64,000 nucleotides of DNA from assembly GCA_016703765.1 (NCBI GenBank), contig JADJBL010000021.1, positions 21,603 through 85,602 of the forward strand, in the 5' to 3' direction. Position 1 is the first letter of the stretch, and every line of letters starts with the position of its first letter. Positions 50,001 through 58,120 of this stretch are shown here, piece by piece. A program made the position numbers and the translations under genes. Origin of the DNA: Saprospirales bacterium. GTDB lineage: Bacteria; Bacteroidota; Bacteroidia; Chitinophagales; Saprospiraceae. The notes below the pieces were generated by a model. It was not told where the DNA came from. It did no database searches and saw nothing but the letters and a program-made list of their open reading frames with translations.

Positions 50001-50910
50001 TGAGCAGGCCGTTGGTGCCGTACAATTCGAGCAAGGGGTCGAAGCTGGTGCTCTCTCCGTTCATGCGGAGGACGACCCTGGAGGCTTCGAGGATCTGGAG
50101 GGTATAGGCGTCGATTTGCGCCAGTTGGCTCATGGAAGCGCTCAGGTCCTGGCTGCAGGTCACGGCGCTGCTGCAAGTGGCTTTGAGTATTTGTATGGAG
50201 AGGCCGTAATCGTCGGTATTGTCGCCTTCGTTTTCCATGGCGAGGAGGGTATAGGTTCCCGCGGCCAGTGCCGTAAAAGCGTTGATCCGGGCGGCGGTAT
50301 TGCCGCTGGTGCTGTCGGCGTAGAGCAGTTGTCCTGCCGGGCTGTACAATTCGATCTGGGGGTCGAAGAAGGAGAGTTCCCCGCCCATTCGGATGAGGAG
50401 TTTATCGCCTGTGGCGACCTGGAAGGTGTAGGCGTCCATTTCGGCGAGGTGGCCGAGGTCTCCGCTCAGGTCGCCTGTGCAATCCGGCAATCCGGCGCCG
50501 GGGGCGGGGTTTACTTTTTCGAGGGACAAGCCGTAGTTTCCGCTCGCGTTGTTGCCGTTTTCGCTTGCTTCGAGGGTGAAGGTGCCGCTGGTTTGAAGTT
50601 CCAGGACGCCGATCCGGGCGAGTGGGGCGGCGGTAAAGCTCTGGGCAATCACCGCGTTGGAGGCGTCTTTCAGGGTGATCCTGGGCCCGAAGGGGGACCC
50701 GGGGCCCATCATTTGGATGACGATCCGGTCGCCGCTGTTTCCGCTGAAAGAATACACATCTATTTCTCCGTTCACGCTGATCGAGGCGCTCAGGTCGTTG
50801 CCGTATGAAATGGGAGTTTGGGCTGCCGGACGAATGCCCGTCAGCATAAGCAACAGGAGGGACATCATCGCTGTGAGAAGGCGGGTGGAGGAGAAATACT
50901 GGATTTTCAT
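47007..50910 (-). CDS. giant PPC-module T9SS surface protein, paralogue (two frameshifts)
   Basis: About 1,300 residues when repaired. The signal peptide region is MKIQYFSSTRLLTAMMSLLL through IRPAAQ. About eleven modules of the family seen at 41719-46905 follow, with EMDAYSF, LYDPxGQLV, ARIDALAGLPAGVYTLLAME and NYQDSYGISVQVL patterns but a distinct Ala-rich variant. There are no PKD domains. A type-A T9SS domain closes it (WSLSPNPVQGLLTIQL). The first reading frame ends at 49765. A 2-base TC duplication near 49790 breaks HLSQMDAY, and a one-base T deletion near 49712 (TCGTTTTCGAT) breaks ELSFFDPQIELYDP; restoring both yields a continuous protein. It shares orientation with its paralogue, 102 bp apart, and so looks like an old tandem duplication. 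Confidence 0.82.
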
Positions 50911-51097
50911 GGCGGAATTTTTGGCTTTGAAAGCTATTCCGGCTATTTTAGACGCCGGAGGAAAGCCCTAAATTCGCAATTTTCCATGGAAAGCAAAAAG
51001 CGCAGGAGACTTTCATCCGCTGCGCTCTTGGTTATTTGGAGTGAACAGAAGGTCTGAAAGACCTAAAAATGATAGGGAATTAGGTGTATGGTGTTAG

Positions 51098-51385
51098 TCA
51101 GGGGGCTACGGATACCGAACCAGCGGGATCCTCAATGTCAAGTTCTACGATCCGGTTATCCGGAACTTCTATAGGGATGGTCTGCGAGTCGATGAATTCG
51201 TTTTCGGGGATTTCCGCGACGAGATCGACTTCATAGGCGTCTTCGGTGAGCATGCCATCCAAATCCACGATGATGACAAAAGTGGAATAGGTGTCTACTT
51301 CGTTTTCGGTCGTTTTCAAAACGACCGTTTTTCTGGTCAGCCCCGCCATATTGGGACCTTCAGAGAATACAAAAGCTGTTTTCAT
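51098..51385 (-). CDS. small hypothetical protein
   Basis: 95 residues beginning MKTAFVFSEGPNMAGLTRKT, acidic in the second half (ELDIEDPAGSVSVAP). No signal peptide, membrane segment or known family was recognised. Predicted strands with many Val, Ile and Thr suggest a small beta protein. It is a single gene, convergent with nothing, with 187 bp of non-coding sequence before the start of the giant at 50910. The initial MKTAFVFSEGPN and the good coding pattern support it, but it could be a peptide-like product of unknown use. Confidence 0.5.
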   Translation of the reverse strand: MKTAFVFSEGPNMAGLTRKTVVLKTTENEVDTYSTFVIIVDLDGMLTEDAYEVDLVAEIPENEFIDSQTIPIEVPDNRIVELDIEDPAGSVSVAP

Positions 51386-51583
51386 GAGTGGGGGTGTTTG
51401 TTGGGTAAAATGTCAGTGCGCAATATGTTAGGTAAAAGTAACCCCTCGTCCCTCCAGAGACAAAAGTTTTTAGAGTTATATTTCTTGTTTTTTTTTGGTC
51501 TCAATTGAATAAGATATTTTGTAAAATTTATTGATAATCAATAAATAAAACAATAACTTGGTCAAAAAATTTAGCAATAATTT

Positions 51584-53068
51584 ATGCATTCGGATGCCGT
51601 TTACGATTTGATCAAATCCCTGTCGGAAGGAGAGAAGCGGGATTTTAGGGGAAGAAGCTCGGGGTTCGGCTACCTGGATTTGTTCGATGTGCTGGACAGG
51701 CAGCCGGCATACGACGAGGAGAAGGTCCGCGACGGACTGGGAAGCTCGCCTTATGCCCGACACATGTCATACTGGCAAGAACTATTTGTACGGCAACTGC
51801 TCGAATCGCTCCGCATCCTGCACGGCAAGGTCAAGCCCTATCCCATGCCGGAAGTGGTAGTTTCGGAATATGGACGGATATTCACGTGCTGTTGGGTAAA
51901 GGACTTTTTCACAAGTTTTTAAACGAATTTCCCAGGCAAAAAAGCATTGCATGTCCTATCACCTCGAACACGACCTCCTTAAGTTGATCATGCTGGAAAG
52001 ACGCCTGATCGCCTTGCGAAAGGAGAAGGGAGGCATGAATATACTCGAACGGCTCCATGAGGAATGCATCGACATTCAAATCCATCTCAATATGGAGGTG
52101 CAGCTTTTCCAGGTTTACGAAGGGATTTGGATAAATATTCAGAATCAGGATTCGGTCCAGGTCGGCAGGGCAATCAAATCCGCCATGAAATTCTTTGAAA
52201 ACAACGAGGATTATTTTTCCCGGTCGCCCTCGTTCAACAACCTCTTATACTACCATTTTTGTATGGCCGTCAAATTTGAAACGGAAAAGGATTCCCGTCC
52301 AGGCTTGCAGGCATTATGGCTTCATCCTGAAATTTACGACAAATATCCTCGCGTCAAAGCGGCCAACATCGATCGCTACCTGGGCGTGATGAAGAACTAC
52401 TTCAACCACCTGCTCACAGGGCTTGCCCGATTCTCCCCCCGGGAGTTTGAAAAATTCCTGGACCGGCTTCAGGCGCTCAAAGGCAAAGATTCAAAGGCCA
52501 GAATGCTCATCGACCGGCTTAATATGTATTACCCGCTGATCTACTTTATTCAAACCCACGATTTCGAGCGGGCCTTGCTGCTAGATAAGCCGATCGTCGA
52601 ACTGCTGGGCAGGCAAAAGACGAAAATTCCCGAAGATACCATCCTCACTTTCCAATACCACCTGGCCCTGGCCTATATTATGGCCGGAGTCAACAATAGC
52701 GAACAGAAAAAAGCTTACCTGGAAGGAAGTCTCGACTGGTTGAACGCCATTGAAAACTTGCCGAAGGATGATCTCAAATCCTTTTTGAAATCCCTCTCCA
52801 AAGCGTTTCAGATTATCGTACACTTTGAACTGGGCAACGAGACGCTGGCCCGGGCAAGAGCTCTCAGAATGTTGGGGAACCTCCGGAAATACAAGCAGAC
52901 CAACTCCTGGAATATGGCCTGACCGATACCGTCAAACGGACGATGGCCACCAAAACCACGGACAAGAAACGGGCACTGTTCGAATTGCTGCGCGAGCGGC
53001 TGAAAACTTTCCCGGGCACGGAATTTGTCCTGATCTGGGTGGAAAAAAGGCTGGAGCAATACGCCTAG
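51584..53068 (+). CDS. helical Bacteroidota hypothetical protein (three frameshifts)
   Basis: About 495 residues when repaired. It opens MHSDAVYDLIKSLSEGEKRD, the usual start of an unnamed Bacteroidota family (LIxSLxxxEKRxF), followed by YLDLFDVLDRQPAYDEEKVR. The remainder is all-helical, TPR-like, with many Leu/Tyr pairs (LLKLIMLERRLIALRKEKGG, FNNLLYYHFCMAVKFETEKD). Frames change near 51875 (giving DIHVLLGKGLFHKFLNEFPR), near 51937 (AGGCAAAAAAG, restoring AKKHCMSYHLEHD) and near 52887 (restoring RKIQADQLLEYGLTDTVKRT). The true end is at 53066-53068 (LIWVEKRLEQYA). All three fit one-base deletions. Function unknown and probably cytoplasmic. The 198-bp AT-rich region before it holds no other gene. 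Confidence 0.7.
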
Positions 53069-53074
53069 GCTCCT

Positions 53075-53082
53075 TATCTTTA
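53075..53082 (+). promoter_or_regulatory. near-consensus -7 element for DUF2461 gene
   Basis: TATCTTTA differs from TAnnTTTG at the last base and lies 22 nt before the ATG at 53104. Confidence 0.35.
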
Positions 53083-53103
53083 CGCTTTTTAACCGATAAA
53101 GGT

Positions 53104-53773
53104 ATGAGCATCATCCCCGCCTCCACACTCGATTTCCTGCGCGAATTGCAGGCCAACAACACCCGCGAGTGGTTTGCCGCCCACAAGCCCCGCTACCAGG
53201 AGGCTTACGACCAGTTCAAATCCTTCGCCGATACGGTACTCGACAAGATGAGCCATCTCGACAATATCGAGGCGCTCAACGTGTTCCGCATCTACCGCGA
53301 TGTGCGTTTTTCCAAGGATAAATCGCCCTACAAAAAACCATTTCAGCGCCAGCATGAGCCGCGCCACAAATGGCTGCGGGAGGGTATTATTTCCACGTCG
53401 AACCCGGCGCCTCCTTCGTGGGCGGGGGCTTCTGGGAACCCAACTCCGCCGACCTCAAACGCATGCGAGAAGGAATCGCGGCCAATGAGCAAGGCTTCCG
53501 CAAGATCCTGGCCGATCCCGCCTTCAAAAAAACCTTCGGACAATTAGAGGGCGACAAGCTCAAAACCGCCCCCCAGGGCTTTGCCAAAGACCATCCGGCC
53601 CTCGACCTGCTCCAGCACAAACAATTCCTGATCTCCCGCAAATTCAGTGACGCCGAGGTGCTCGCCCCTCCTTCCGCGATGACATTGTGACCACCTTCCG
53701 GAATATGCGTCCATTTTTCGACTATATGAGCGAAATCCTCACCACCGATGGGAATGGATTGCCCCTGGAATAA
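53104..53773 (+). CDS. DUF2461 (TIGR02453) family protein (three frameshifts)
   Basis: About 222 residues when repaired. The start MSIIPASTLDFLRELQANNT-REWFAAHKPRY is the family opening (FL-x-x-L-x-x-N-N-x-R-x-W-F). NVFRIYRDVRFSKDKSPYK follows, then HFSASMSRATN in a second frame, AAGGYYFHVEPGASFVGGGF in a third, and FRDDIVTTFRNMRPFFDYMS in the last. Breaks lie near 53336 (AAAAAA run), 53378 and 53675 and fit two one-base insertions and one deletion. The intact segments match the family strongly. Function of DUF2461 is unknown and the protein is predicted cytoplasmic. If the lesions are real it is a pseudogene; their clustering in homopolymers favours sequence error. Confidence 0.75.
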
Positions 53774-53780
53774 AAGTTTA

Positions 53781-53824
53781 TGAGGTTTATGAAGTTTTTT
53801 AGGTTTATCCTTTCATAAACCTCA
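53781..53824. repeat. hairpin of AGGTTTATG / CATAAACCT words
   Basis: TGAGGTTTATGA (53781-53792) pairs perfectly with TCATAAACCTCA (53813-53824). Further copies of the word (TTTAGGTTTA to the left, CTCCTAAACCTCTCCTAAACC to the right, up to 53855) extend the element almost to the ATG at 53859. Confidence 0.65.
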
Positions 53825-53858
53825 TAAACCTCTCCTAAACCTCTCCTAAACCTTTCAA

Positions 53859-54935
53859 ATGAAATTACTCCCAGCCGCCCTTCTCTGCCTGCCCCTGGCC
53901 GCTGCCAGCCAGTCGCCCGTCGACTCCTCCTTTACGGACGGTCCCTATATCTTTTTTGACAGCAACCAGGTCGTGGCCAAATGGGTCAGCGGGGGAACGC
54001 TATTCACAGATACCCTGAGCCCGGGAGAATCGCTCCAGCTGGACCCCGGCGTGTCCCACTCCTTCGACCCATCCTGCGTGGATCTGGAAGACCCCTTCGT
54101 GGCCCATCCCCGGATCTCATTCAAAGGGGTAAAAAAACTGGCCGCCCTCAGCGATATCCACGGACAATACATTTTGATGCTCAAGCTCCTCAGGGCCCAC
54201 GGTGTAATCGATGCGGAAGGCGACTGGGCCTTCGGGGAAGGCCATCTGGTCGTGCTGGGCGATGTCTTCGACCGCGGCGACGAGGTGGTAGACATCCTGT
54301 GGCTGATCCACAAGCTGGAAAAACAGGCCGAAGACGCCAACGGGAGGGTCCATTACCTCCTGGGCAACCACGAGGTCATGAACCTCAAAAACGATCTTCG
54401 CTATGTCAATAAAAAATACCGCACCACCACCTCCCTGACCCGTATTCCCTACAATGTGCTGTTTGGCCCCGAAACCTACTTCGGCCGCTGGATCCGGTCC
54501 AAACCCGTCAGCGTGACCATCAACGACATGGTATTCGTGCACGGCGGGCTTTCGGAGACCTGCCTCAACCTGGGACTCAGTCTGGAGCAAATGAATACGG
54601 CTTTCCAAAAGCAGATTCTCGACATGCCGGAAGAAGAGATCCTCGCCGATCCGGCGCTCAAGATCCTGTATAGCGAGGTCGGCCCGATCTGGTACCGGGG
54701 CTATTTCGAAGAAGGCTTTACCAAAAAACGGGCCCGCGATATCCTCAGATTCCTCGGGAAAAAGCATATCGTGATCGGCCATACCCCGGCCCCTCAAGTG
54801 CGCGGCCTGTATGGGTCCAAAATATTCGCCATCGATTCCAGCATCCAGCTGGGAGAGGACGGGGAGCTGTTTTGGTACGAGGAGGGAAAATTTTTTCGCG
54901 GCTCCCTTTCCGGAGAAAAAATTAAATTGCAGTGA
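53859..54935 (+). CDS. secreted Shewanella-like metallophosphoesterase
   Basis: 358 residues with signal peptide MKLLPAALLCLPLAAASQSP. The calcineurin-like metal-binding blocks are all present: D99-x-H101 in ALSDIHGQY, GDVFDRGD at 134-141, GNHE at 169-172, FVHGGL at about 229 and VIGHTPAPQV at about 310. The block order and spacing are those of PPP-type and Shewanella-like protein phosphatases, which dephosphorylate phospho-Ser/Thr or phospho-Tyr, though the substrate here is unknown. It is predicted periplasmic. 28 bp downstream, in the same direction, is a secreted CotH-like protein, so the pair may act on the same exported substrate (inference). Confidence 0.88.
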   Translation: MKLLPAALLCLPLAAASQSPVDSSFTDGPYIFFDSNQVVAKWVSGGTLFTDTLSPGESLQLDPGVSHSFDPSCVDLEDPFVAHPRISFKGVKKLAALSDIHGQYILMLKLLRAHGVIDAEGDWAFGEGHLVVLGDVFDRGDEVVDILWLIHKLEKQAEDANGRVHYLLGNHEVMNLKNDLRYVNKKYRTTTSLTRIPYNVLFGPETYFGRWIRSKPVSVTINDMVFVHGGLSETCLNLGLSLEQMNTAFQKQILDMPEEEILADPALKILYSEVGPIWYRGYFEEGFTKKRARDILRFLGKKHIVIGHTPAPQVRGLYGSKIFAIDSSIQLGEDGELFWYEEGKFFRGSLSGEKIKLQ

Positions 54936-54963
54936 GTTTAAACTGCACATAATTCCAGATACT

Positions 54964-56004
54964 ATGAAACCCCTTTTCCTCCCGTTCCTGTTGTTCGGTC
55001 TGATTTCCTGTACCTCCCTTCGCGCTCAAACTCCCGATTCCATTCCAACGGAGTCGCACTCCCTGCTGGACTACTTCTGCCACGAGTTGGACAGCCTTCC
55101 CCGCGTAAAACTGGACACCGACTGGGGGGTGCTGCTTCGCACCAAAATGGCCGAACAATATCAAGACGCCGCGTTCAGCTTTCACCACCCCGACGGCCGG
55201 AAGATCGAACTCAAGGTCAAAATGCGCACCCGGGGAAATATCCGCAAAGAAGTTTGTTACTACCCGCCCGTCAAGGTCAAGTTGCCAAAGAAAGAGCTCA
55301 AGGAGCTGGGCTTCAACTCCATGAACGAGATCAAACTGGTCTTTCCCTGCGGGAATAGTCCCAAGGAGGCCGATTACCTCCTTCGCGAAGCCCTGATCTA
55401 TGAGCTTTGGAAAGTGATCCACCCGGTATTTATCCGCACGAAGGTCGTAGGCCTGGATGCCTGGAAAGGCCCGAAACAACGCTTTTCCTCCTTTGGCCTG
55501 CTGGTCGAGCACGAAGAGGAGATCAGCGCAAGGCTCAAAGGGCCCATTGTCGACCGCGGAGTGCTCAACGCCTCCGGACTGGAGCGCGACGCCTACCTCA
55601 AAATGGTCTTTTTTCAATACATGATCTCCAATACGGATTGGTCGATTCCCAACCGGCATAACGTGCTGGTGATGCAGGTGCCGGGGTACTCCCGCGTCAT
55701 GGCCATTCCCTACGACTTCGACTATTCCGGGTTTGTGAACGCCCCTTACGCCATTCCGGCCGAAATTTTCCCCATCAAGGACGTCACGGAGCGCTATTTT
55801 CTGGGGTTTGAGGTCTCCGAGGCCGAGGCGCAGCAAACGGCCCGGTTTTTCCTCGAAAAGAAAGAGGCTCTCCTGGACCGCGTGGCCACCTACGACCTGA
55901 TGGAGGAGCGCTCCCGCCGCGAGATCAGGGAAGATCTGGAGGAGTTTTTCAAAATACTGGAAACCGACAAGGCCGTATTGCGAAACTTTGTGACGAAAAA
56001 ATAG
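54964..56004 (+). CDS. secreted CotH-kinase-like protein
   Basis: 346 residues from the ATG at 54964 (MKPLFLPFLLFGLISCTSLR). ISC followed by TSLRAQ could be a lipobox or an ordinary signal peptide. The core shows the layout of CotH-like atypical kinases and relatives: KMRTRGNIRKEVCYYPPVKV, then KLVFPC and LLREALIYELWKVI. These are followed by a YGLLVEHEEEI-like strand (here FGLLVEHEEEISARL), DAYLKMVFFQYMISNTDWSI then NRHN, and IPYDFDYSGFVNAPYA. The N-R-H-N and DFD blocks would correspond to catalytic and metal-binding residues. This match is by motif shape and is not certain. Following the metallophosphatase in one operon, it suggests a secreted phosphorylation/dephosphorylation pair. Confidence 0.6.
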   Translation: MKPLFLPFLLFGLISCTSLRAQTPDSIPTESHSLLDYFCHELDSLPRVKLDTDWGVLLRTKMAEQYQDAAFSFHHPDGRKIELKVKMRTRGNIRKEVCYYPPVKVKLPKKELKELGFNSMNEIKLVFPCGNSPKEADYLLREALIYELWKVIHPVFIRTKVVGLDAWKGPKQRFSSFGLLVEHEEEISARLKGPIVDRGVLNASGLERDAYLKMVFFQYMISNTDWSIPNRHNVLVMQVPGYSRVMAIPYDFDYSGFVNAPYAIPAEIFPIKDVTERYFLGFEVSEAEAQQTARFFLEKKEALLDRVATYDLMEERSRREIREDLEEFFKILETDKAVLRNFVTKK

Positions 56005-56011
56005 GACCCGC

Positions 56012-57298
56012 TCAGGTCAGCACCCGAAACAGGATATAAGCGATCCCGAGGGTAAACAAAGGCACGAACGCCAGGCTGGTATATCGCTTTAAATGCCTGT
56101 TTCCGAACAGGAGGCAAAACATATATTTTACCAACGTATTGGCGAAGGCTGCAATCAAAACGGCCGTCCCCGCAATCTCCAGGGCCGCTGAGTCCTTGCC
56201 GTATTGCGCCATGGATATGGTGATGGCGTCGATATCGGTGATGCCGGAGATTCCGGAAGCCAGATATACCCCTCCTTCGCCGAAATGCTCGTCGGCATAC
56301 CCCACCAGGAATTGAATGGCCAAATACACGGCCGCAAAAACGAAGGCCTCCCTCAAATTAATCGGATTTCTGACCTCTTTCGGCGGCCCTTCGACCTCCG
56401 CCGACTGTCTGCGCGAAACCCAGTACCCAAACAGGGCGCCTCCCAAGCCCAGGATCAGAATCGGCAGCCACATGGTTTTGAAGAGGGCGAAATTCAGGAG
56501 CAATAGCCAGATCAGCAGACGGGGGAACATGATGGAAGAGGCCAAAATGATAGCCGCCGCCTCGATGACGCCCCCTTCCGCGCTTTTTCCGCTCTTGCGG
56601 GAGAAATACCAGGTGGTGGCCGTGCTGGATACAAACCCGCCCAAAATGCCGGTCATGAGCGTCGATCGCCTCTGATCCAGGAATTTGCTGAGAAAATAAC
56701 CCAGGAAGTTCAGGGCCACAAAAATGACCACCACCAGCCAGATCTTGTACAGGTTGAATATGCCGTAAGGGCCCTGGTCCTCGTTTGGCAACAGCGGCAA
56801 CACCAGCGCCGTAATCACGATGAAGAGCAGGATCGACTGGATGTCCTTTTCCGACAGGGCCTTCACAGCTTGATGGATCCGGGTCTTCAGCGACAACAGG
56901 CCCGCTACAATCACGGCCACGCTGACTGCCAGGTGATACCGGCCCGTAAATACCAGCCCGCCCAACAGAAAAACGGCCAACAGGCTGAATTCGGTGGTAA
57001 CGCCGAGGTGCTGCTCTTTCGAACCGAGATAGGACATGGCGATCAGGGCAGAGGCCCCGAAAAGAGTTCCCACAAAGATCCAGATGGTGAATTCCGAAGA
57101 CAGGGTCATGGCCAGGTAGCCGGTCATGGCTACAATGGGAAAGGTGCGCGCGCCGGCAAATAGCCGCGCCTGTTCGGAACCACCTTTGGCGAATTCCCTT
57201 TCCAGCCCGAGCAACAGGCCGATGCCCAGCACGATCAGGAGCTCCTGCAGGGTGTACAGCAGTTCGCCATTGAGACCGAGGTTTTGCCAAAAATCCAT
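56012..57298 (-). CDS. MgtC/SapB-family and DUF4010 membrane protein
   Basis: 428 residues with about twelve membrane segments. The N-terminal 150 residues have the MgtC/SapB signature: LLIVLGIGLLLGLERE followed by LFAGARTFPIVAMTGYLA. The C-terminal half is DUF4010, including TGILGGFVSSTATTWYFSRK and LASGISGITDIDAITISMAQ. Members are inner-membrane proteins. MgtC itself affects magnesium stress and membrane potential, but the biochemical activity of the MgtC-DUF4010 fusion is not established. The gene is convergent with the CotH-like gene (7 bp) and divergent from the T9SS gene at 57402. The frame is intact. Confidence 0.88.
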   Translation of the reverse strand: MDFWQNLGLNGELLYTLQELLIVLGIGLLLGLEREFAKGGSEQARLFAGARTFPIVAMTGYLAMTLSSEFTIWIFVGTLFGASALIAMSYLGSKEQHLGVTTEFSLLAVFLLGGLVFTGRYHLAVSVAVIVAGLLSLKTRIHQAVKALSEKDIQSILLFIVITALVLPLLPNEDQGPYGIFNLYKIWLVVVIFVALNFLGYFLSKFLDQRRSTLMTGILGGFVSSTATTWYFSRKSGKSAEGGVIEAAAIILASSIMFPRLLIWLLLLNFALFKTMWLPILILGLGGALFGYWVSRRQSAEVEGPPKEVRNPINLREAFVFAAVYLAIQFLVGYADEHFGEGGVYLASGISGITDIDAITISMAQYGKDSAALEIAGTAVLIAAFANTLVKYMFCLLFGNRHLKRYTSLAFVPLFTLGIAYILFRVLT

Positions 57299-57372
57299 GA
57301 ACGAGGAGATGTTAAAGGGAAAAGATAAGTATTTTCTCCTCCACCCCCAACGTTTTTCCCGGAAAAGGGGTC

Positions 57373-57380
57373 TACCTTAG
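57373..57380 (+). promoter_or_regulatory. near-consensus -7 element
   Basis: TACCTTAG is one base from TAnnTTTG and lies 22 nt before the ATG at 57402. Confidence 0.35.
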
Positions 57381-57401
57381 TACGTGCCAAAAACAACCGC
57401 T

Positions 57402-58120
57402 ATGAAAACATTTACAACTTCCATCCTCCTCCTCTTATGCGCGGGCGTGCAAATGCATGCGCAACTCCAGGCCGGCGACACCGACAATGTGGTCTACACC
57501 CCCGTCGGCATCAACCTGCAACTCCTCTTCAATCCCCCCAACACCTTTGATGTGCTCTCCGATTCCATCGACGTGGACGGCGATGGGGTGGACGATCTTT
57601 CTTTCAATATCACCCTGGCCAATGTGCCCGATTTCGGCGGCGGCGTGGCGGATGTGGCCGTCCTCCAACCCCATGTCGAGATCATGACCACCAATTACCT
57701 CGCCACCCAACTCCAGATCGGAGAAGATATCCTTCCCGATTCCACCTGGAGCAACAGCCTGAGCTGGACCCTCGCCGCGAATTTCATCGGGCTCATCGGT
57801 CCCACCTCCTACGGCGAATGGCTCAACACCAACTCCGGTTATCTGGCCTTCCGCGTCATTCAAGCCAACGACACCCTCTACGGCTGGTCGGACGTCTACG
57901 CCCAGGCCACGATGGATTCCGTGAGGCTCAAGGTCAATGGTTTTGCCCTGGAAACGGTGATCAACGGCAATAAAGATATCGCGACCAAAAACCTCGCCGT
58001 TTTCCCCAACCCGGTGGCGGAGTCGCTTACCATCCCCCACGCCGACTATTCGAGGATCGAAGTCTATTCGACCGATGGCCAACTGGTCAAAGCCCTCGAA
58101 GCCCCCTTCCTCGCTTCCGA
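57402..58120 (+). CDS. secreted T9SS protein, C-terminus truncated by a deletion junction
   Basis: About 240 genuine residues from the ATG at 57402 (MKTFTTSILLLLCAGVQMHA signal peptide). A beta-rich domain follows with a DxDxDG-type run (SIDVDGDGVDDLSFNITLAN). The start of a type-A T9SS domain is seen (NLAVFPNPVAESLTIPHADY, IEVYSTDGQLVKALE). At about 58120 the sorting domain stops being recognisable. The open frame continues to 58280 only through antisense of the outer-membrane barrel gene. The last 30 residues of the sorting domain (the usual L-x-x-G-x-Y-x-x-R segment) are missing, so this copy should not be sorted by T9SS. See the paired break in the next gene. Confidence 0.72.

Noticed and set aside
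57384..57401. GTG start for the T9SS protein at 57384
   Set aside because: The ATG at 57402 begins a clean signal peptide; the extra residues add nothing.
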